NCBI GenBank assembly: GCA_018663165.1
Contig: JABJES010000072.1
Span: 1-5,982, forward strand
Length of the DNA: 5,982 nucleotides
From: Rhodospirillaceae bacterium
GTDB taxonomy: Bacteria > Pseudomonadota > Alphaproteobacteria > UBA11136
Reading direction: 5' to 3'
A program made the position numbers and the translations under genes. The notes beneath the pieces were generated by a model. That model saw nothing but the letters and a program-made list of their open reading frames with translations, was not told the DNA's origin and ran no database searches. Every line of letters begins with the position of its first letter. Within the stretch, counting starts at the first letter, position 1. Of this stretch, positions 1 through 4,861 are shown one piece after another.

Positions 1-923
1 ACGAGCAGGAAGGGTTCCACTGGAAGACCCTGAAATTCGAAAACCACATTCACGCTCAGTCGGCGGATATTGCCGTTGGCGTCGATGCCGCGGGCAACAA
101 GGATGAGGGCGCGGGCGACCAGGGCATTATGTTCGGTTACGCCTGCCGCGAGACCGATGTTTTGATGCCGGCCCCTATTCACTTTTCCCATGAAATTCTC
201 CAATCCCTCGCCGAGGCGCGCCATTCGGGTGCGGCGGCCGGGATCGGCCCCGATTCGAAATCTCAGGTCAGCCTCGAATATGTGAACGGCAAGCCGGTGC
301 GCGCCAGCGCCGTCGTCGTTTCAACTCAGCACGGGGAAGATGTCGACCAGGAGCAGGTGCGCGAAATCGTCCGTCCCCATGTGCTCAACGTTCTGCCCGA
401 GGGCTGGATGTGTGATGAAGAAAACTTTTTCGTTAATCCAACCGGTCGTTTCGTCATCGGTGGTCCTGATGGCGATACCGGATTGACCGGTCGCAAAATC
501 ATTGTTGATACCTATGGTGGCGCGGCACCTCACGGTGGCGGGGCATTTTCGGGTAAAGATCCGACCAAGGTTGATCGTTCGGCCGCTTATGCCTCCCGCT
601 ATCTGGCCAAGAATGTCGTTGCCGCCGGGATTGCTGATCGCTGCACCATCCAGCTCGCCTATGCCATTGGCGTGTCACGGCCAATCTCGGTCTATGTCGA
701 TGTTCACGGCACCGACGGCGTTAACGAAGACAAGCTTTCCGCCGTTCTTCAGGAGCTGATGGATCTCTCACCACGAGGTATCCGCGAGCATCTGAAACTC
801 TCCCGTCCGATCTATGCCCGCACGGCAGCCTATGGTCATTTCGGGCGCAGTGCGGATGAAGACGGTGGATTTTCCTGGGAACAGACGGACCTGGTCGCCG
901 ATCTCAAATCCGCCTTTTCCTGA
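1..923 (+). CDS. metK: S-adenosylmethionine synthetase (methionine adenosyltransferase), 5' partial
   Basis: Makes S-adenosylmethionine from methionine and ATP in the cytosol, releasing phosphate and diphosphate; it supplies the methyl donor used by the next gene, trmB. The reading frame is open from the left edge; bases 1-2 finish a codon and full codons run from base 3, giving 306 visible residues. The first internal ATG (129) is not the start, because strongly conserved sequence precedes it. Visible signatures are GAGDQGIMFGYA (bases 108-143), GPDGDTGLTGRKIIVDTYGG (bases 462-521) and the lysine-containing GGGAFSGKDPTKVDRS (bases 537-584), which in the family bind the ATP/triphosphate and metal. 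The family is about 384-390 residues, so roughly 80 N-terminal residues lie outside the window. The C-terminus (YGHFGR, then a Trp-containing tail) is complete and ends at TGA 921-923. No truncation or missing motif is seen apart from the window edge. The identification is essentially certain. Confidence 0.98.
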   Translation, partial: EQEGFHWKTLKFENHIHAQSADIAVGVDAAGNKDEGAGDQGIMFGYACRETDVLMPAPIHFSHEILQSLAEARHSGAAAGIGPDSKSQVSLEYVNGKPVRASAVVVSTQHGEDVDQEQVREIVRPHVLNVLPEGWMCDEENFFVNPTGRFVIGGPDGDTGLTGRKIIVDTYGGAAPHGGGAFSGKDPTKVDRSAAYASRYLAKNVVAAGIADRCTIQLAYAIGVSRPISVYVDVHGTDGVNEDKLSAVLQELMDLSPRGIREHLKLSRPIYARTAAYGHFGRSADEDGGFSWEQTDLVADLKSAFS

Positions 924-936
924 TTGGCGTCTTTTT

Positions 937-961
937 ATGAGCCAGGCGATGAGCCAGGGCG
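937..961 (+). repeat. Tandem micro-duplication containing two candidate trmB start codons
   Basis: Two adjacent copies, ATGAGCCAGGCG (937-948) and ATGAGCCAGGGCG (949-961), differ by one inserted G, and ATGA follows at 962. The first two ATGs are in the trmB frame (MSQA-MSQG), while the third ATG is out of frame because of the extra base. It looks like a replication-slippage duplication in the unconserved N-terminal leader of TrmB and makes start assignment ambiguous. Confidence 0.75.
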
Positions 962-1710
962 ATGACACTGTCGATAATCGGAGCGGCGAGGGTTTAGGTG
1001 ATAAGGCCCCACAGCGCCGACTTTACGGGCGACGGCTGGGGCGGCCGCTTAGACCTACGCGCCGTGATCTCATCAATACCTTGCTGCCGGAACTCACGGT
1101 TCCCATAGTTGAGGGTGTTGGGGCCGAGGGGGCTGGAACCCTGGACCCGGCGACGCTTTTCGCCGCGGGCGAAAATTCGGCCCTTCTTGAATCCTGGCTT
1201 GAAATAGGCTTTGGCTGTGGCGAGCATCTTGCCGCCCAGGCGCAAGCCCATCCAGAGATCGGGTTTATCGGCTGCGAGCCCTTTATGAACGGAGTGGCGA
1301 CGCTATTGGCGCATATAAGCGCTTTGGGCCTTGGTAATATCCGTTTTCATCCCGATGATGCCCGGCTTTTGCTTGAAGCCCTTAAAGAATCCTCGATCAG
1401 TCGCGCCTTTATTCTGTTTCCAGATCCCTGGCCAAAAAAACGTCACTGGAAGCGCCGCATTGTGGCACCGGAAACTCTCGACCAGTTGGCCAGGGTAATG
1501 GTCGAAGGAGCCGAGTTGCGGCTGGCCTCCGACCATTCCGACTATGTGGAATGGATGCTGGACCATCTGACCGACCATCCGGCATTTGAATTGGTCCAAG
1601 ATGGGCGGGCGCGACCGGCCGACTGGCCGCCAACCCGCTATGAAGCCAAGGCCCAGGCGGCGGGTCGGGAGTGTGTTTATCTCTCTTTTCGCCGCCGCTC
1701 ACGGAGCTAG
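937..1710 (+). CDS. trmB: tRNA (guanine-N7-)-methyltransferase TrmB
   Basis: Class I SAM-dependent methyltransferase that forms N7-methylguanosine at position 46 of the tRNA variable loop. The product is 257 residues. It shows the family's N-terminal RLYGRRLGRPLRP (residues 28-40), the SAM-binding EIGFGCGEH (89-97), IGCEPFMNGVA (111-121), the hallmark FPDPWPKKRHWKRR (161-174), whose Asp163 matches the catalytic Asp of the family, ASDHSDYVEWM (197-207, where most relatives have TD rather than SD) and the C-terminal TRYEAKAQAAGRECVYLSF (233-251). The start is uncertain. ATG 937 lies 13 bases after metK and ATG 949 is in frame within a micro-duplication; neither has a clear Shine-Dalgarno, so translation may depend on coupling to metK. 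The open frame continues upstream to 814, but that part overlaps metK and has no family similarity. The N-terminal 27 residues are variable and not informative. Co-transcription with metK is likely from the short gap. Confidence 0.97.
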   Translation: MSQAMSQGDDTVDNRSGEGLGDKAPQRRLYGRRLGRPLRPTRRDLINTLLPELTVPIVEGVGAEGAGTLDPATLFAAGENSALLESWLEIGFGCGEHLAAQAQAHPEIGFIGCEPFMNGVATLLAHISALGLGNIRFHPDDARLLLEALKESSISRAFILFPDPWPKKRHWKRRIVAPETLDQLARVMVEGAELRLASDHSDYVEWMLDHLTDHPAFELVQDGRARPADWPPTRYEAKAQAAGRECVYLSFRRRSRS

Positions 1711-1727
1711 GGCTATTGCTCGCAGGG

Positions 1728-1760
1728 GCCGCCTACAGGCCGCCCACAGAACACCCACAG
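1728..1760 (+). repeat. Three 11-bp imperfect tandem repeats
   Basis: The units are GCCGCCTACAG (1728-1738), GCCGCCCACAG (1739-1749) and AACACCCACAG (1750-1760). Adjacent units differ at 1 and 3 of 11 positions. All share C-C-x-A-C-A-G at the 3' end. The spacing of about one helical turn is compatible with a protein operator. Units 2 and 3 also contain CCCAC, complementary to part of the 5' arm of the terminator at 1872-1879. Function unknown. Confidence 0.6.
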
Positions 1761-1848
1761 GGAGAGCGGTTTTTTGGCAGGATTTCTGTGAAAACACTTG
1801 CGCTGGCGGGAAAAAGGTCTAAACATCTTCTAAATATTCTCTTTACTA

Positions 1849-1863
1849 CCGGATCACATCCGG
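1849..1863 (+). other. Small perfect hairpin upstream of the terminator
   Basis: CCGGAT (1849-1854) and ATCCGG (1858-1863) form a perfect 6-bp inverted repeat around the 3-base loop CAC. It ends 8 bases before the terminator stem. In RNA it could be a folded element of the rimP leader; in DNA it could be a small palindromic operator. Only the inverted repeat itself is directly seen. Confidence 0.5.
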
Positions 1864-1871
1864 ACTGTGCA

Positions 1872-1902
1872 GGGTGGGCTTACGGGCCCGCCCTTTGTTT
1901 TT
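1872..1902 (+). terminator. Rho-independent terminator ahead of rimP
   Basis: GGGTGGGC (1872-1879) pairs over all 8 positions (one G-U) with GCCCGCCC (1886-1893) around the loop TTACGG. TTTGTTTTT (1894-1902) follows at once. A GC-rich stem with an immediate U-tract is a textbook intrinsic terminator. It lies 161 bases downstream of the trmB stop and 80 bases upstream of the rimP start. It may end the metK-trmB transcript or act as an attenuator in a rimP leader RNA. Sequence alone cannot separate these. Confidence 0.82.
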
Positions 1903-1970
1903 AAGGGCTTCGTCTTTCGTCTGTTCGAAAAAGACAGGGGCGCTCATTCACCGATCTGCGCCGAGGCGCC

Positions 1971-1976
1971 AAGGAG
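1971..1976 (+). promoter_or_regulatory. rimP ribosome binding site
   Basis: AAGGAG ends 6 bases before ATG 1983, a near-perfect Shine-Dalgarno that settles the rimP start. It directly follows a short inverted repeat, GCGCC-GA-GGCGC (1958-1969), which could fold beside but not over the site. Confidence 0.75.
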
Positions 1977-1982
1977 TGGTCG

Positions 1983-2495
1983 ATGGAACTGGCCGAGCTG
2001 ATCGAAGAATTGATTACGCCGACCGTCGAGTCTCTGGGCTTTGAGGTTGTCCGGGTCCAGATTGTGGGCCGTGTCGGGCGCAAGGGCCAAGGTGAAGGAG
2101 ATGCCCTGTTGCAGATTATGGTCGAACGTCAGGACGGGGCGGAAATGATCGTCGAGAATTGCGCCAAGGTTTCGCGCGCGCTTTCGGCCCTGCTTGATGT
2201 CGAAGACCCGGTGCCGGGACAGTACACACTGGAAGTATCGTCGCCGGGAATTGATCGGCCCCTAACCCGGCCCAAGGATTTTGAGGCCTATGCCGGGTTC
2301 GAGGTAAAGATGGAGACCGATGAGCCGATTGATGGACGTAAGCGCTATCGCGGTCGTTTGCTGGGCATCAAGGACGGCATGGTGCGGATTGAGATTGAAG
2401 AAGGCGAGCGGGAAGTGCCGGTGGGCTCCATTCATCGCGCCAAGCTCGTGCTAACTGATGAATTACTCGACTTCGCTGGGCGAAGCCGGGATTAG
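1983..2495 (+). CDS. rimP: Ribosome maturation factor RimP
   Basis: Cytosolic factor needed for maturation of the 30S ribosomal subunit, binding the assembling small subunit. The product is 170 residues, close to the family's usual 150-200. The N-terminal domain (about 1-92) contains ELIEELITPTVESLGFEVV (residues 5-23) and ends in the family signature LEVSSPGIDRPL (83-94). The C-terminal SH3-like domain (about 95-165) contains YRGRLLGIKDG (122-132) and a run of charged strands ending in IHRAKLVL (150-157). A loop of Gly, Lys and Arg (residues 29-40) extends the usual beta hairpin, as in many alphaproteobacterial homologues. The start is supported by AAGGAG 6 bases upstream. It lies 27 bases ahead of nusA, matching the widespread rimP-nusA-infB operon. 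Nothing is broken or missing. Confidence 0.97.
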   Translation: MELAELIEELITPTVESLGFEVVRVQIVGRVGRKGQGEGDALLQIMVERQDGAEMIVENCAKVSRALSALLDVEDPVPGQYTLEVSSPGIDRPLTRPKDFEAYAGFEVKMETDEPIDGRKRYRGRLLGIKDGMVRIEIEEGEREVPVGSIHRAKLVLTDELLDFAGRSRD

Positions 2496-2505
2496 AGGAA
2501 AGAAA

Positions 2506-2513
2506 GAAGAGGA
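2506..2513 (+). promoter_or_regulatory. nusA ribosome binding site
   Basis: GAAGAGGA ends 9 bases before ATG 2523. It lies in a purine-rich spacer and favours 2523 as the nusA start over the in-frame ATGs at 2544 and 2547. Confidence 0.65.
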
Positions 2514-2522
2514 CCAAGAACA

Positions 2523-4151
2523 ATGTCAGAATACGGGTCTGAAATGATGGAAACCGGTGCGCAGCAACTGAATTTGGCTGATCTTCTGCAGGTCGCCGAT
2601 GCGGTTGCGCGGGAAAAGAATATCGATCGGGAAGAAGTTCTGGAAGCCATGGAAATGGCGATCCAGAAGGCGGGTCGGTCGAAATACGGCCATGAATTCG
2701 ATATTCGCGCCAAAATTGATCGCAAGAATGGCGGCATCCTGCTCGCCCGTTATGTCGAGATTGTCGAAGAGGTCGAGAACGAGGTCACCCAGACCACCCT
2801 CGCCGAGGCCAAGAAGACCAAGGCGGATGCCGAGCTCGGTGATTTCCTGATTGACCCTCTGCCGCCGATCGACTTTGGCCGGATTGCTGCCCAGACCGCC
2901 AAACAGGTCATCGTTCAGCGGGTTCGTGAAGCCGAACGCAAGCGCCAGTACGAGGAATACAAGGACCGCGTTGGCGAGATTGTCAACGGCGTCGTCAAGC
3001 GTGTCGAGTTTGGCAACGTCATTGCTGATCTCGGTCATGGCGAAGCCGTTCTGCGACGTGAAGAGCTGCTCGGTCGTGAAACGTTCCGTCGTTCCGACCG
3101 GGTGCGGGCTTATATCTATGACGTCCGCGAAGAGTTGCGCGGCCCCCAGGTTTTTCTTTCCCGCGCCCATCCTCAATTTCTGGCCAAACTCTTTGTCCAG
3201 GAAGTGCCGGAGATTTATGACGGCATCATCGAGATCAAGTCGGTGGCCCGTGACCCCGGCAGTCGCGCCAAAATTGCCGTTCACTCTAACGAATCCAGTA
3301 TTGATCCTGTCGGTGCTTGCGTCGGCATGCGCGGTTCGCGGGTTCAGGCTGTGGTCAGTGAATTGCAGGGAGAAAAGATCGATATCATTCCCTGGTCTCC
3401 CGATACCGCAACTTTTGTCGTTAATGCTCTGGCCCCTGCCGAGGTGACCAAGGTCGTGATTGATGAGGATGCCCGACGGATCGAAGTGGTGGTGCCTGAT
3501 GATCAGCTTTCTCTCGCTATCGGACGGCGCGGCCAGAACGTGCGCCTGGCCTCAATCCTTACCGGCTGGGATATTGACATTCTGACCGAAGCTCAGGAAT
3601 CCGAGCGCCGCCAGGAAGAGTTCCATTCGCGCTCAAAAATATTCATAGAGGCGCTCGACATTGATGACGTTATCGCTCACCTGCTGGTCACCGAAGGGTT
3701 TTCTTCCGTAGAGGAAGTGGCTTTCGTGCCGGAGGAAAACCTAACTGAAATCGAGGGCTTTGACGAAACCTTGACCGAGGAACTGCGGACCCGCGCCCGC
3801 AATTATCTCGCCGCCCGCGATAAGGTGCTTGATGACAAGCGGGTCGAGCTTGGGGTTTCCGATGAATTGGTTGAAATGCCGAATATCTCTCTTACCGACC
3901 TGGTTACCTTGGGCGAGGCTGGCGTGAAGAGCCTTGATGATCTCGCCGATCTCGCCAGCGATGAATTGCGTGATATTCTGGTCGGCGTAAAATTGTCGGA
4001 AGATCAGGCAAACGAAACCATTATGGCGGCCCGTGCTCATTGGTTTGAGGAAGAAGACGCTGCAGCGGCAGCGGCGGCGGCGGCGAATGGCGAGGGTGAA
4101 AATAATGGATCGGAAACCGGTGAAGCAGAAGCTGGCGAAACCGACGCCTGA
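2523..4151 (+). CDS. nusA: Transcription termination/antitermination factor NusA
   Basis: RNA polymerase-associated elongation factor that modulates pausing, intrinsic termination and antitermination through RNA contacts. The 542-residue product has the N-terminal polymerase-binding domain (about 15-140), an S1 domain (about 148-213, starting DRVGEIVNGVVKRVEFGNV), KH1 with GACVGMRGSRV (264-274) and KH2 with LAIGRRGQNVRLAS (331-344). Two helix-hairpin-helix acidic-repeat domains follow (about 374-430 and 451-507). The tail (508-542) is acidic and low-complexity, with nine consecutive Ala (513-521) and then Gly/Glu/Asn-rich sequence. Escherichia coli NusA is 495 residues; the extra length here is mostly the tail. 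ATG 2523 is chosen for its GAAGAGGA. The 3' end overlaps the next gene by 47 bases, which suggests translational coupling. It is probably co-transcribed with rimP upstream and the ylxR fusion downstream. Confidence 0.98.
   Translation: MSEYGSEMMETGAQQLNLADLLQVADAVAREKNIDREEVLEAMEMAIQKAGRSKYGHEFDIRAKIDRKNGGILLARYVEIVEEVENEVTQTTLAEAKKTKADAELGDFLIDPLPPIDFGRIAAQTAKQVIVQRVREAERKRQYEEYKDRVGEIVNGVVKRVEFGNVIADLGHGEAVLRREELLGRETFRRSDRVRAYIYDVREELRGPQVFLSRAHPQFLAKLFVQEVPEIYDGIIEIKSVARDPGSRAKIAVHSNESSIDPVGACVGMRGSRVQAVVSELQGEKIDIIPWSPDTATFVVNALAPAEVTKVVIDEDARRIEVVVPDDQLSLAIGRRGQNVRLASILTGWDIDILTEAQESERRQEEFHSRSKIFIEALDIDDVIAHLLVTEGFSSVEEVAFVPEENLTEIEGFDETLTEELRTRARNYLAARDKVLDDKRVELGVSDELVEMPNISLTDLVTLGEAGVKSLDDLADLASDELRDILVGVKLSEDQANETIMAARAHWFEEEDAAAAAAAAANGEGENNGSETGEAEAGETDA
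4059..4085 (+). repeat. Alanine-codon microsatellite in the nusA tail
   Basis: Nine consecutive GCN codons (GCT, then GCA/GCG, ending in five GCG) encode Ala513-521. The terminal GCG run is a trinucleotide repeat that can change length without shifting frame. It ends two bases before ATG 4087, an alternative start of the next gene. Confidence 0.8.
4092..4096 (+). promoter_or_regulatory. Ribosome binding site of the ylxR fusion, inside nusA
   Basis: GAGGG ends 8 bases before ATG 4105 and lies within the nusA coding sequence. It is the reason for preferring 4105 over the in-frame ATG at 4087, which is preceded only by the GCG repeat. Confidence 0.6.
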
Positions 4152-4827
4152 GGCCGGGAGTCATGAGGCGCCGGCTCTGCCAGTTTCGGCTCTGCCAGTT
4201 TCGGCTTTGCGGCGCTGTATAAAAACCGGCGAAACGCTTGCCAAGACGGCGCTGGTTCGCTTTGTTATCGGCCCCGATGGCTGTGTGGTCCCGGATATTG
4301 ATGGTCGGCTGCCGGGCCGAGGTTTGTGGTTGGCCGCACAGAGGGATATAGTGGGCGATGCTTCGTCCGGCGGGAGCTTCGCCAAGGCCGCAAGGCGCAA
4401 GGTGGAGGTCCCCGAGGGGCTCGTTGACAGGGTCGAGAAGCTTCTGACCCGCCGTTGTCTCGATCTTCTTTCCCTGGCGCGCCGCGCCGGAGATGCGGTC
4501 GCCGGGTTTGAAAAGCTTTCCGCCGCACTTAAGGGTGGGGGCTGGAAAAAGGGCCGTCCTGCCCTGGTGTTGATTGCGGCTGATAGCGGCAAGGATGGCC
4601 GTCGCCGCATTGAAGGGATAATCGGCGACGTGCCGATGGTCTCGCTTTTCACCGGTGCCGAGCTTGGCGCTGTTTTCGGGCGGGATCGCAGCGTCCATGT
4701 GGGGGTCGCGCCGGGGGGATTTGCCGAGCGCCTTATTGTAGAGGCGGGAAGACTTGCCGGGTTTCGCTTTGAAGGCCCCGTGGACGAAACAGAAATTGTG
4801 GACGAAACAGGCGCGGTGACAAAATAA
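4105..4827 (+). CDS. YlxR (DUF448) - L7Ae-like fusion RNA-binding protein
   Basis: The 240-residue product carries two small RNA-binding folds. After a basic Lys/Pro/Ala-rich N-terminus (1-35), the YlxR domain (about 36-112) shows RRCIKTGE (36-43), VRFVIGPDG (51-59) and GRLPGRGLWLAA (67-78). The second part (about 119-222) resembles the L7Ae/L30e family (LDLLSLARRAGDAVAG at 119-134, RPALVLIAADSG at 151-162, FTGAELGAVFGR at 182-193). In Bacillus these two modules are separate neighbouring genes, ylxR and ylxQ, at the same place between nusA and infB; fused forms are common in alphaproteobacteria. Bacillus YlxR has been linked to RNase P; the role here is unproven, although an RNA-binding, ribosome- or processing-related job fits. 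Translation starts inside nusA (47-base overlap). ATG 4087 is the alternative start. Tandem micro-repeats lie in the pre-domain linker and at the C-terminus. Confidence 0.94.
   Translation: MDRKPVKQKLAKPTPEAGSHEAPALPVSALPVSALRRCIKTGETLAKTALVRFVIGPDGCVVPDIDGRLPGRGLWLAAQRDIVGDASSGGSFAKAARRKVEVPEGLVDRVEKLLTRRCLDLLSLARRAGDAVAGFEKLSAALKGGGWKKGRPALVLIAADSGKDGRRRIEGIIGDVPMVSLFTGAELGAVFGRDRSVHVGVAPGGFAERLIVEAGRLAGFRFEGPVDETEIVDETGAVTK
4173..4210 (+). repeat. 15-bp tandem duplication in the ylxR linker
   Basis: GGCTCTGCCAGTTTC occurs twice head-to-tail without a mismatch (4173-4187 and 4188-4202). A third partial unit, GGCTTTGC (4203-4210), has one change. The 15-base period keeps the frame and encodes ALPVS-ALPVS-AL immediately before the conserved RRCI motif. 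Two identical adjacent units suggest a recent slippage event. Confidence 0.85.
4780..4810 (+). repeat. 13-bp direct repeat at the ylxR C-terminus
   Basis: GTGGACGAAACAG occurs at 4780-4792 and again at 4798-4810, an in-frame period of 18 bases. It encodes VDETEI-VDETG in the acidic C-terminal tail beyond the L7Ae-like domain. Confidence 0.8.
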
Positions 4828-4844
4828 AAGCGTGTTTTTATAAA
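4816..4844 (+). promoter_or_regulatory. Candidate sigma70-type promoter for infB
   Basis: GTGACA (4816-4821, 5 of 6 to TTGACA) is followed by exactly 17 bases and then TATAAA (4839-4844, 5 of 6 to TATAAT). The -35 element overlaps the end of the ylxR fusion. The AT-rich block around it stands out from the GC-rich surroundings. The predicted transcript start, about 7 bases after the -10, is near 4851, leaving a leader of about 11 bases before ATG 4862. This is a consensus match only. Confidence 0.5.
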
Positions 4845-4861
4845 GGTCGGACTGGATTAAA

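Larger units (their letters stand above)
1711..1982 (+). other. trmB-rimP intergenic region / rimP leader
   Basis: This 272-base gap is the only sizeable non-coding stretch in the window. In order it holds three 11-bp imperfect tandem repeats (1728-1760), a run of six T (1770-1775), an A/T-rich stretch around 1811-1848, a perfect 6-bp hairpin (1849-1863), an intrinsic terminator (1872-1902), a short GCGCC-GA-GGCGC inverted repeat (1958-1969) abutting the rimP Shine-Dalgarno, and that Shine-Dalgarno itself. A promoter for rimP should lie here if the operon has its own start. The best match I see is poor: TTGCGC (1798-1803), a 16-base spacer and TAAACA (1820-1825), so I do not list it as a promoter. 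No initiator tRNA gene is present, unlike the metY-rimP-nusA arrangement of Escherichia coli. Confidence 0.6.

Noticed and set aside
908..936. Possible terminator between metK and trmB (CGCC ... GGCG followed by T-run)
   Set aside because: The stem is only 4 bp with an 11-base loop, too weak. The 13-base gap and lack of a trmB Shine-Dalgarno favour co-transcription.
1434..1440. A-AAA-AAA slippery heptamer in trmB
   Set aside because: The bases encode the universally conserved PKK of the FPDPWPKKRH motif. A -1 shift would stop within about 20 codons, and no downstream stimulatory structure was evident.
1695..1775. Pairing of CCGCTC (1695-1700) with GAGCGG (1764-1769) before a T6 run as a trmB terminator
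   Set aside because: The loop would be 63 bases and the 5' arm is inside trmB, so this is not a credible intrinsic terminator next to the much stronger one at 1872-1902.
1798..1825. TTGCGC-16-TAAACA as a rimP promoter
   Set aside because: Only about half of each hexamer matches the consensus. A promoter is expected in the gap, but this is not good enough to annotate.
2471..2485. CTTCG-CTGGG-CGAAG hairpin at the end of rimP
   Set aside because: A 5-bp stem with no T-tract inside the coding sequence; probably chance.
2526..3284. Long open frame (252 codons) on the minus strand opposite nusA
   Set aside because: It lies wholly over the conserved N-terminal, S1 and KH1 regions of nusA. Its translation resembles no family I know, and it is explained by codon bias of the sense strand.
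4021..4698. Minus-strand open frame (225 codons) opposite the nusA end and ylxR fusion
   Set aside because: The sense strand carries clear YlxR and L7Ae-like motifs. The antisense translation is Pro/Arg-rich without recognisable features, and it has no plausible ribosome binding site.
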